Origin: Paracoccaceae bacterium
GTDB taxonomy: Bacteria; Pseudomonadota; Alphaproteobacteria; Rhodobacterales; Rhodobacteraceae
Assembly: GCA_015485015.1 (NCBI GenBank)
Contig: WFUK01000095.1
Span: 1-5,069, forward strand
Direction: 5' to 3'
Length of the DNA: 5,069 nt
Below the pieces are notes generated by a model. It had not been told where the DNA came from. It was given only the letters and a program-made list of their open reading frames with translations, and did no database searches. A program made the translations under genes and the position numbers. Shown piece after piece: positions 1 through 4,871 of this stretch (positions within the stretch are counted from its first letter, which is position 1; each line of letters opens with the position of its first letter).

Positions 1-128
1 CCGCTTGCGAGGCCGATGAGCATCTGCTGCGCGGGCTAAACACCCATAAGGGGCACCTGACCTATGCCGCCGTTGGCGTGGCGCTGGAAATGGATGTGCT
101 TAGCCCCAAGCTGGCCCTGAACGCCTAA
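1..128 (+). CDS. ald: Alanine dehydrogenase, C-terminal end (5' truncated by window edge)
   Basis: Only the last 41 codons are present; the reading frame starts at base 3 and stops with TAA at 126-128. The peptide reads ACEADEHLLRGLNTHKGHLT and continues to YAAVGVALEMDVLSPKLALNA. The pattern L-x-x-G-L-N-x-x-K-G-x-x-T-Y-x-A-V-x-x-A-L is the conserved C-terminal signature of NAD-dependent L-alanine dehydrogenase, which interconverts L-alanine with pyruvate plus ammonia in the cytoplasm (alanine catabolism, or ammonium assimilation in reverse). The nucleotide-binding and catalytic parts lie outside the window, so activity cannot be judged here. The gene is convergent with the LytTR gene and ends just before a shared hairpin terminator. 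A related Ald/PNT-family protein is the main alternative, but the GLNxxKGxxTY string favours Ald. Confidence 0.85.
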   Translation, partial: ACEADEHLLRGLNTHKGHLTYAAVGVALEMDVLSPKLALNA

Positions 129-163
129 AAAACGGGCGGCTTTCGACCGGATCGAAAGCCGCC
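127..163. terminator. Rho-independent terminator between convergent ald and LytTR genes
   Basis: A perfect 12-bp inverted repeat (GGCGGCTTTCGA at 135-146, TCGAAAGCCGCC at 152-163) encloses a 5-nt loop. Read on the minus strand, the stem is followed after two bases by six T residues (complement of 127-132), the classic intrinsic terminator layout for the LytTR gene, whose stop is 30 bp away. That T run overlaps the ald stop codon. On the plus strand the stem is followed only by a weak T4 stretch at 176-179, so termination of ald is probably less efficient but still plausible. Confidence 0.85.
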
Positions 164-192
164 ATATCCGCAAAATTTTGGCTTGGTTCCGG

Positions 193-1047
193 CTATTCGA
201 GCCAAGCCCGAACCGCTTTCACCCGCCCGCGCGCCACGGGGATATCGCTTCCGTCATGTAGTTCAAGGCATTTATTTCCGTCTTTGGTAACCATGCCAAC
301 CACCGCCTGCCGAGAGACCCAGTGCGAGCGATGGGGTTGAATTCCGTTTTCGCAGCCCAGTTGGCCAATCAAATCCGATAGCCGCGCTCTTACCAGATCT
401 TCTGCTTGTCGGGTTTTAATCCGCACATAATGATCTTGCGAGGAAACCGAGATTAAATCCTTATAATAATAGGTTTTCCCCAGAACTGTAATGGTATCGC
501 GGGCCGCTTCAGACCCCGCCTCATGGGGCTTTTTCTCGCCATCGCCGGAGCTGATCGCCGTCGGCATTACGAAGGTCAAAAAGAAGGTTTCCAAAACCAG
601 CGTAAGCACAAAATTGAGCGGTAATTTTTCAGCCGCGTTTTCCAGCGACATCCCGTTGCCAAAAATAGCGGACATGCCAAGCTCGACAAAATAGGTGGTG
701 AAGGTGACGGCGGCAAATCCGACCAGTGGAAAAATAAGAAAAAACCTCGGAAACCGCTGTGAAATTTTAATCCCAACGGCGCTCGCGAAATAGTAAAATA
801 AAAACGTAATCCCGGATATCGCCGTGGTATAGGTCACCAGCGCGGTCAAAGACACCCGCTCGGCAAACCCGTGCAGATCAAGTAAAACCAGCACAGATAT
901 GATCAATACCCAAAAAATATAGGTATAGTAATTGGTGTAAACAGTGCGCAATTCACGTTGCGTCAAATGTCTTTTGCGCCAAAACACGTCAAAACAGGGC
1001 ATCCCGCGCCAAACGGCTTGTTCCAATATTTCACCCTCGCTAATCAT
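193..1047 (-). CDS. Membrane-anchored LytTR-family DNA-binding regulator
   Basis: This 284-residue protein has a short cytoplasmic N-terminus (1-40, rich in charged residues), four predicted membrane helices (about 41-59, 66-89, 102-125 and 144-165), a charged linker (166-183) and a C-terminal LytTR DNA-binding domain (about 184-283). LytTR hallmarks include SSQDHYVRI (202-210), HRSHWVSRQAV (239-249) and PVARGR (270-275). LytTR domains bind imperfect direct repeats in promoters and normally sit behind a receiver domain. Here the receiver is replaced by a membrane module, so this looks like a one-component regulator that senses something in or through the membrane; the signal is unknown. No kinase or other partner is next to it. 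The annotated ATG has no clear Shine-Dalgarno sequence. A TTG at codon 8 (1026-1024) has GAGGG seven bases upstream and could be the true start, shortening the protein by seven residues. Its DNA is visibly more AT-rich than pheT. The domain call is firm, the target genes are unknown. Confidence 0.92.
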   Translation of the reverse strand: MISEGEILEQAVWRGMPCFDVFWRKRHLTQRELRTVYTNYYTYIFWVLIISVLVLLDLHGFAERVSLTALVTYTTAISGITFLFYYFASAVGIKISQRFPRFFLIFPLVGFAAVTFTTYFVELGMSAIFGNGMSLENAAEKLPLNFVLTLVLETFFLTFVMPTAISSGDGEKKPHEAGSEAARDTITVLGKTYYYKDLISVSSQDHYVRIKTRQAEDLVRARLSDLIGQLGCENGIQPHRSHWVSRQAVVGMVTKDGNKCLELHDGSDIPVARGRVKAVRAWLE

Positions 1048-1145
1048 CTAGGGGTATGCAATTGGTGAGAAGCAAGCGTGCCGCCGCATCGCTTTTGTAG
1101 TTGGTAAAGTTTTTTTTAGTTTTGTATTCTCGATCATCGCATATT

Positions 1146-1180
1146 CTAGCTGCCAGTTTTGTTCCAAAACTGGCAGCTAG
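1146..1180. repeat. Perfect 16-bp inverted repeat with 3-nt loop in the LytTR-ytoQ gap
   Basis: CTAGCTGCCAGTTTTG (1146-1161) and its exact reverse complement (1165-1180) flank the loop TTC. This is far longer and more exact than chance would give in a 210-bp gap. It lies 78 bp beyond the ytoQ stop and about 100 bp upstream of the LytTR start, both genes being on the minus strand, so it could terminate the pheT-ytoQ transcript. However, on the minus strand no T run follows it (AATATGCGATG comes next); on the plus strand the following 20 bases are T-rich but broken up, and no plus-strand gene ends there. Factor-dependent termination, an mRNA-stabilising 3' hairpin, a protein-binding palindrome or a mobile-element remnant are all open. 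The rest of the gap (1048-1145, 1181-1257) is AT-rich and non-coding as far as I can see. Confidence 0.9.
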
Positions 1181-1257
1181 TCAACTTATTCATTTATTTG
1201 CACCTAAAATTACAATCCGGCGCCGAGCATGATAACATTCGAGGCTGACCCAGAAGC

Positions 1258-1704
1258 TCAGCCTTCCGGCGCGACGCCCGTCAGCGTATAATGCAGGATA
1301 TCCACCACCTGCTGCGGCGTTTCCACCACGGCGAGCGCGGCGGCGTCGACCTCTTTGAGCGCGTGCTGGTGGTCCGCCCCGTGCATCACGATCAGCGCTT
1401 TGCCTTTAGCAGCGGCGTAGCCCGCGTCAAACGCCGCGTTCCATTGCTTGTATTTTTCGCCAAAGCGCACCACCACAATATCGGCAGCCTCAATCGCATT
1501 GCGGGTGCGGATGGCATTCAGCTTCGCGCCCTTGTGATCGTGCCAGAATTTATCACCCTCCGCCCCCATGATGCGCACACCGGCATCGTCAGAGGTGGCG
1601 TGGTCCGTAACCGGCGCGCTGAATTCCACATCCAGTTCGGCGGCGGCTGTTTCGATTTCCGCCCGCCAGTTGCTATGGATTTCTCCGCTCAAATATACCT
1701 TCAT
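1258..1704 (-). CDS. ytoQ: YtoQ family protein (nucleoside 2-deoxyribosyltransferase superfamily)
   Basis: This 148-residue cytoplasmic protein has the usual YtoQ length. It opens with MKVYLSGEIHSNWR (1-14), the family signature, followed by SAPVTDHATSDDAG (29-42), the segment NAIRTRNAIEAADIVVVRFG (63-82) and KQWNAAFDAGYAAAKGKALI (86-105). The last segment matches the (E/D)-x-G-x-A-x-A-x-G-K region of the nucleoside deoxyribosyltransferase fold, which binds nucleosides or nucleotides; the position of the usual catalytic Glu appears to be Asp93 here. The biochemical role of YtoQ is not established, so a transferase activity should not be assumed. The start is supported by GGGGAG at 1713-1718 (minus strand), eight bases before the ATG. 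The ATG overlaps the pheT stop codon (ATGA, 1701-1704), so it is almost certainly translated from the pheT transcript with coupling. Confidence 0.92.
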   Translation of the reverse strand: MKVYLSGEIHSNWRAEIETAAAELDVEFSAPVTDHATSDDAGVRIMGAEGDKFWHDHKGAKLNAIRTRNAIEAADIVVVRFGEKYKQWNAAFDAGYAAAKGKALIVMHGADHQHALKEVDAAALAVVETPQQVVDILHYTLTGVAPEG

Positions 1705-4118
1705 GATCTTAGCTCCCCGCCGGTTTGCTTGGCCACAGAGGCCACGATTTTGGCCGAAATGGCCTCGATTTCCTTATCGGTCAGCGTTGTCGCCCTGGGC
1801 TGGATCCGCACCGTGATCGCCACCGATTTTTTGCCTTCGCCCATTTGCGCCTCGGCCTTGGCCCCGCCAAATATATCAAATACCGACACCGCCTCGATCA
1901 GCTTTTTATCGCCCCCTTTGGCGGCTTTTACCAGTTTTTCGATCTCAAGCGTCGCATCAACCACAAAGGCAAAATCGCGCTCCACCGCTTGCAGATCATG
2001 GGCCTGAAGCGCAGGGCGGGTTTTGGACTTGGCCTTTTTCAGCGGCACATTTTCAGGGAAGATCGTAAAGCCGACAACCGCGCCCTTTACGCCCATTGCC
2101 TTCAGCACCTTGGGGTGCAGCTCGCCAAATATCGCCAGCGGGTTTTTCGGCCCGAGCGACAATACCGCCGAGCGCCCGGGGTGGAACCATTCCGGCGCAT
2201 TGCGCAGCACCATCAGATTGCCCACCGGCGCGCCAATCGCAGCCAAAGCCGCCTCGGCATCGCCCTTGGCATCATAAATATCCACATTGCGGCGGGTGCC
2301 AAAAGCGTTGCGCGGCGCGGTGGTGCCGACGCGGATGCCACAAGCCATGGTGCGCTGGTCCTCCGGCTCTGGCCCGCTAAAGCCCTGCCCGATTTCAAAC
2401 AGCGCCATATCGGCCTCGCCCCGCGCCTGATTGCGCGCCGCCGCCTGCAACAGGCTGGGCAGAATATCAGGCCGCATATGGCTCATTTCTGACGAGATCG
2501 GATTGCTGAGCTTGACCGCATCCGAGCCACCACCAAATAGCGCGGCGGATTTCTGGTCGATAAAGCTATAGGTCACACATTCGTTCAGCCCCAGCGCCAA
2601 GGCGCGGCGCAGGGTCATCAGGCGTTTTTGCGAAGGCGTCAGCACCGGTTTCATCACCCCCACCCCCGGGCGCGAAAGCGGCTTGCCAACCAGCTTGGTC
2701 AGGCTGGCCACACGGGCGATTTCTTCGATCAAATCGGCCTCGCCATGCACATCGGGCCGCCAGCTAGGCACGCTAACCATAAGGTCGTTCACCTCGAAAC
2801 CAAGCTCGGTAAGGATGCGGATTTGCTCCGCTTCCGCGATCTCCATCCCGACCAGCGATACCACGCGGGACGGATCAAGCCTATAGGCCCGCGCCGTATC
2901 CGGCACTTCGCCCGCCCGCGCCATCTCGGAAGCCTCGCCGCCGCAAAGCTCAAGGATCATCCGGGTTGCAAGGTCCAGCCCGACGGGGGTAAAGGCGGGA
3001 TCAATGCCGCGCTCGAAACGGTAGCGGGCATCGGAATTGATCTTGAGCTTGCGCCCCGTCATGGCGATCTTGATAGGGTCCCAATATGCGCTCTCGACAA
3101 ATACATTCACCGTATCCTCCGAGCAACCGCTGGCCGCGCCGCCCATAATGCCGGCAATGCTTTGCGGGCCAGTATCATCCGAGATCACCATCATGCCGGC
3201 ATCAAGCGTATATTCATTGTCATCCAGCGCCATCATGGCCTCGCCGCCCGTGGCATAATGCACCCGCAAATCACCCGAAACCTTATCCGCATCAAAAACA
3301 TGCAGCGGACGGTTCAGATCATAGGTGAAAAAGTTGGTGACATCGACCAGCTTTGAAATCGGCCGCAGCCCGATGGCGCGCAAACGATCCTGCAACCATT
3401 GCGGCGAGGGGCCGTTTTTCACGCCCTTGATCAGCCTACCGGTGAATACCGGCGCGTCTTGCAGCGTATCTTCATCGATGCTCACGGCAACCTCGCAAGG
3501 AAACCCAGCCTCGATTTTGGCCACAGGCGCGGGCTTGAGCTTGCCCAGCCCCCGCGCAGCCAGATCCCGCGCAACCCCGCGCACACCCAGCGCATCGGGG
3601 CGATTAGGCGTGATCGCGATATCGATCACAGGGTCGTTGCGGTCCAGATAATCAATGAAGCGCGCGCCAAGGGGGGCATCGGCAGGCAGGTCAATAATGC
3701 CGTCATGCTCGTCCGAAATCATCAGCTCGCGCTCGGAGCAAAGCATGCCGAGGCTCTCGACATCGCGGATTTTGCCGGCTTTCAGCGTTAGATCAATGCC
3801 GGGCACATAGGCGCCAACGGGGGCAAAAACCCCGACCAGCCCCGTGCGGGCATTGGGCGCGCCGCAAACCACCTGAACCTCCTCGGTTTTGCCATCCGGA
3901 CCATTGGGATAGGTCTCGACACGGCACAGGCGCAGGCGGTCGGCATTGGGGTGCTGCACCGCTTCGATCACGCGGCACAGCCGGAATGCGCCGAGGGTGT
4001 CAGCAGGGTTTTCCACCCCTTCGACCTCAAGCCCAAGATCGGTAAGGGCCTCGGTGATCTCGTCAAGGCTTGCCTCGGTTTCGAGATGGGTTTTTAGCCA
4101 GTTCAGGGTAAATTTCAT
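1701..4118 (-). CDS. pheT: Phenylalanine--tRNA ligase beta subunit
   Basis: Complete 805-residue beta chain of the alpha2-beta2 cytoplasmic PheRS, which charges tRNA-Phe using ATP. Order of domains: N-terminal segment (1-38); OB-fold tRNA-binding domain (about 39-150) with HPNADRLRLCRV (56-67), VVCGAPNAR (83-91) and GMLCSERELMIS (124-135); ITPNRPDALGVRGVARDLAA (169-188); B3/B4 editing domain (about 213-388) that hydrolyses mischarged Tyr-tRNA, with NRPLHVFDADKV (269-280), GIMGG (323-327) and VESAYWDP (341-348); B5 (about 408-478); the catalytic-like but inactive B6/B7 core (about 485-690) with SNPISSEMSHMRPDILPSLL (538-557), EWFHPGR (643-649) and FGELHP (664-669); and the C-terminal anticodon-binding FDX-ACB domain (about 712-804) with ERDFAFVVD and GEGKKSVAITVRIQP. 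No frameshift or missing block is visible. Upstream AGG lies 10 bases before the ATG, a modest ribosome site. It is the first gene of a pheT-ytoQ operon; pheS, the catalytic subunit gene, is not adjacent. Confidence 0.99.
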   Translation of the reverse strand: MKFTLNWLKTHLETEASLDEITEALTDLGLEVEGVENPADTLGAFRLCRVIEAVQHPNADRLRLCRVETYPNGPDGKTEEVQVVCGAPNARTGLVGVFAPVGAYVPGIDLTLKAGKIRDVESLGMLCSERELMISDEHDGIIDLPADAPLGARFIDYLDRNDPVIDIAITPNRPDALGVRGVARDLAARGLGKLKPAPVAKIEAGFPCEVAVSIDEDTLQDAPVFTGRLIKGVKNGPSPQWLQDRLRAIGLRPISKLVDVTNFFTYDLNRPLHVFDADKVSGDLRVHYATGGEAMMALDDNEYTLDAGMMVISDDTGPQSIAGIMGGAASGCSEDTVNVFVESAYWDPIKIAMTGRKLKINSDARYRFERGIDPAFTPVGLDLATRMILELCGGEASEMARAGEVPDTARAYRLDPSRVVSLVGMEIAEAEQIRILTELGFEVNDLMVSVPSWRPDVHGEADLIEEIARVASLTKLVGKPLSRPGVGVMKPVLTPSQKRLMTLRRALALGLNECVTYSFIDQKSAALFGGGSDAVKLSNPISSEMSHMRPDILPSLLQAAARNQARGEADMALFEIGQGFSGPEPEDQRTMACGIRVGTTAPRNAFGTRRNVDIYDAKGDAEAALAAIGAPVGNLMVLRNAPEWFHPGRSAVLSLGPKNPLAIFGELHPKVLKAMGVKGAVVGFTIFPENVPLKKAKSKTRPALQAHDLQAVERDFAFVVDATLEIEKLVKAAKGGDKKLIEAVSVFDIFGGAKAEAQMGEGKKSVAITVRIQPRATTLTDKEIEAISAKIVASVAKQTGGELRS

Positions 4119-4133
4119 GGGTCATGCACCTAA

Positions 4134-4154
4134 AGTTTGCTTTGCCCGCAAACT
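4134..4154 (-). promoter_or_regulatory. Small hairpin in the pheT 5' leader
   Basis: AGTTTGC (4134-4140) and GCAAACT (4148-4154) form a perfect 7-bp inverted repeat with a 7-nt loop, ending 15 bases upstream of the pheT ATG. In the pheT mRNA an overlapping alternative stem (TTTGC, two bases, GCAAA) is also possible, so two mutually exclusive folds can be drawn. I see no run of T residues behind it and no Phe-rich leader peptide, so this is not a recognisable attenuator. It could influence translation start, or be chance. Confidence 0.35.
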
Positions 4155-4202
4155 ATGGGAAACGCGCGCAAATGAAAAGGGGGAGATTTGACGGGGGCGG
4201 CC

Positions 4203-4231
4203 TTGAATGATGCCTTTAATCGCGCTATATA
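4203..4231 (+). promoter_or_regulatory. Predicted sigma-70-type promoter of the toxin-antitoxin operon
   Basis: TTGAAT (4203-4208) and TATATA (4226-4231) are separated by 17 bases, each matching four of six positions of the sigma-70 consensus. Transcription would begin near 4238-4240, just before the ribosome site AAGGAG (4241-4246), which lies nine bases ahead of the antitoxin ATG. The spacing and position fit well; the start site itself is not shown by sequence alone. Confidence 0.6.
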
Positions 4232-4235
4232 TAGC
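4224..4235. promoter_or_regulatory. 12-bp palindromic operator candidate over the TA promoter
   Basis: GCTATATATAGC is an exact palindrome covering the proposed -10 element of the toxin-antitoxin promoter. Type II antitoxins of the Phd/YefM and RelB kinds bind palindromes overlapping their own promoter and repress it, more strongly as complex with toxin. The position is therefore what autoregulation predicts. Because it is symmetrical, it also presents a TATATA to the minus strand, facing pheT. Confidence 0.55.
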
Positions 4236-4255
4236 ACAATAAGGAGAGTCTTTAA

Positions 4256-4501
4256 ATGATCCATACGATATTCAGCGATAAAGCTGCCAGCATCACCGAC
4301 CTGAAGAAAAACCCGATGGGGACGGTAGAAGCCGCCGGTGGCCCTGTCGCCATTCTCAATCGCAACCAGCCGGTGTTTTATTGTGTGCCAGCCGCCGAAT
4401 ACGAGGCGATGATGGAGTTGCTGGAAGATATGGAGCTAAACGCGATTGCCGATGCGCGGATGGGCGGGCCATTTGTTGAGGTCTCGCTGGATGAGCTATA
4501 A
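4256..4501 (+). CDS. Type II antitoxin, Phd/YefM (StbD-like) family
   Basis: This 81-residue protein neutralises the RelE toxin encoded directly behind it and probably represses the operon. Residues 1-50 form the Phd/YefM-type DNA-binding fold: AASITDLKKNPMG (10-22), then PVAILNRNQPVFYCVP (30-45) and AEYEAMMELLED (47-58). This string is typical of the StbD branch of plasmid-stability antitoxins. The C-terminal tail (about 59-81) is the toxin-binding part and ends in VEVSLDEL, resembling the tail of E. coli RelB (VTLDEL from memory) although the N-terminal fold differs from RelB. The start is well supported by AAGGAG nine bases upstream. The gene overlaps the toxin by 11 bp, the usual order of antitoxin first. 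Codon use is close to its neighbours, so transfer is not obvious from composition. Confidence 0.93.
   Translation: MIHTIFSDKAASITDLKKNPMGTVEAAGGPVAILNRNQPVFYCVPAAEYEAMMELLEDMELNAIADARMGGPFVEVSLDEL
4478..4481 (+). promoter_or_regulatory. Internal ribosome binding site fixing the toxin start
   Basis: GAGG lies within the antitoxin gene, nine bases before the ATG at 4491. It supports a toxin beginning MSYKLLF. The in-frame upstream ATG at 4446 would add fifteen residues (MPMRGWAGHLLRSRW) that have no counterpart in RelE and merely read the antitoxin gene in another frame. Confidence 0.65.
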
Positions 4502-4772
4502 GCTTCTCTTCCATGTTGACGCGCAAAAGGAATGGCGGAAGCTCGGGGCGACGGTGCGCGCCCAAATTTCCAAAAAGCTGAAGCAACGGCAGGAAAACCC
4601 TCGGGTGAAGGCCGCCAAACTTTCCGGCCATACGGACCGCTACAAGATCAAGCTCCGCAAATCCGGCTATCGGCTGGTTTACGAAGTGGTTGATGATCGC
4701 CTCGTGATTTTGGTCATCGCGATTGGCAAGCGCAACCGTGCAGCGGTGTATGAAAAGGCGGCGGAGAGGTAG
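4491..4772 (+). CDS. relE: RelE-family mRNA-cleaving toxin (RelE/StbE)
   Basis: This 93-residue toxin cuts mRNA in the ribosomal A site and so blocks translation unless held by its antitoxin. It aligns without gaps to E. coli RelE as I recall that sequence, with roughly half the residues identical: KEWRKLG (13-19), KKL (28-30), YKIKLRKSGYRLVY (51-64) and GKRNRAAVY (79-87). The residues known to matter for RelE cleavage, Lys52, Lys54, Arg61, Arg81 and Tyr87, are all present at the same numbers, so it should be active. Start choice is given by an internal GAGG site and by homology. Translation is coupled to the antitoxin by an 11-bp overlap. The stop codon TAG (4770-4772) is also the start of a REP-like repeat, so the extreme C-terminus may have been set by that repeat. 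StbE is an equivalent name for this branch. Confidence 0.95.
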   Translation: MSYKLLFHVDAQKEWRKLGATVRAQISKKLKQRQENPRVKAAKLSGHTDRYKIKLRKSGYRLVYEVVDDRLVILVIAIGKRNRAAVYEKAAER

Positions 4773-4840
4773 GGTGCGTGGCTTCCACGCACCTTTGTAG
4801 GGCAAACGCGGGGATGGTGCGTGCAAAGCACACACCCTAC
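4769..4840. repeat. Pair of REP-like palindromes behind the toxin gene
   Basis: Two GC-rich hairpins share the core GGTGCGTG. The first is GGTGCGTGG, loop CTT, CCACGCACC (4773-4793). The second is GGTGCGTGC, loop AAA, GCACACACC (4816-4836) with one mismatch. The outer edges are also inverted copies of one another: GTAGGGTGCGTG (4769-4780) against CACACACCCTAC (4829-4840), one mismatch. A further GTAGGG lies at 4797-4802. This mirrored pair looks like a BIME-type arrangement of REP elements; hairpins with a GTAGGGTGCGTG core are, to my recollection, dispersed in many proteobacterial genomes. Such elements are often found just past gene ends. Confidence 0.75.
4773..4797 (+). terminator. Possible terminator of the toxin-antitoxin operon
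   Basis: The first REP-like hairpin (9-bp perfect stem, 3-nt loop) begins one base after the toxin stop codon and is followed by TTTG. The stem is strong but the T tract is only three bases, so it may work as a weak intrinsic terminator or as a 3' end stabiliser. No better terminator is seen before the right edge. Confidence 0.45.
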
Positions 4841-4871
4841 GCTTGCTTGTTACAGCATTCCAACAAACCGA

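Noticed and set aside
180..208. 7-bp inverted repeat GGCTTGG/CCAAGCC across the end of the LytTR gene
   Set aside because: The loop is 15 nt, there is no T tract, and the much stronger terminator at 135-163 explains the 3' end; probably chance.
491..776. Short frames on both strands within the LytTR gene
   Set aside because: They overlap the coherent LytTR reading frame, including its membrane helices, and have no ribosome site or recognisable product.
1048..1257. Possible tRNA, small RNA gene or CRISPR in the LytTR-ytoQ gap
   Set aside because: No cloverleaf, no CCA-end pattern and no repeated spacer units are visible; only the single palindrome and the AGTT motifs stand out.
1291..2007. 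Plus-strand open frame of 238 codons opposite ytoQ and the end of pheT
   Set aside because: It is antisense to two well-supported genes, has Arg/His/Pro-rich low-quality composition typical of GC-rich shadow frames, and matches nothing I recognise.
1725..3791. Several plus-strand open frames (for example 1725-2492, 2628-3356, 3399-3791) opposite pheT
   Set aside because: All lie inside the intact pheT gene and are rich in Arg, His and Pro, as expected from the complement of GC-rich codons.
4446..4490. Fifteen-codon N-terminal extension of the toxin
   Set aside because: RelE proteins start at the MSYKLL-type sequence, and a GAGG site precedes the ATG at 4491; the extension only reads the antitoxin gene in another frame.
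4356..4835. Minus-strand frame of 159 codons opposite the toxin-antitoxin genes
   Set aside because: It is antisense to two recognised genes and runs through the REP-like hairpins; no homology is recognised.
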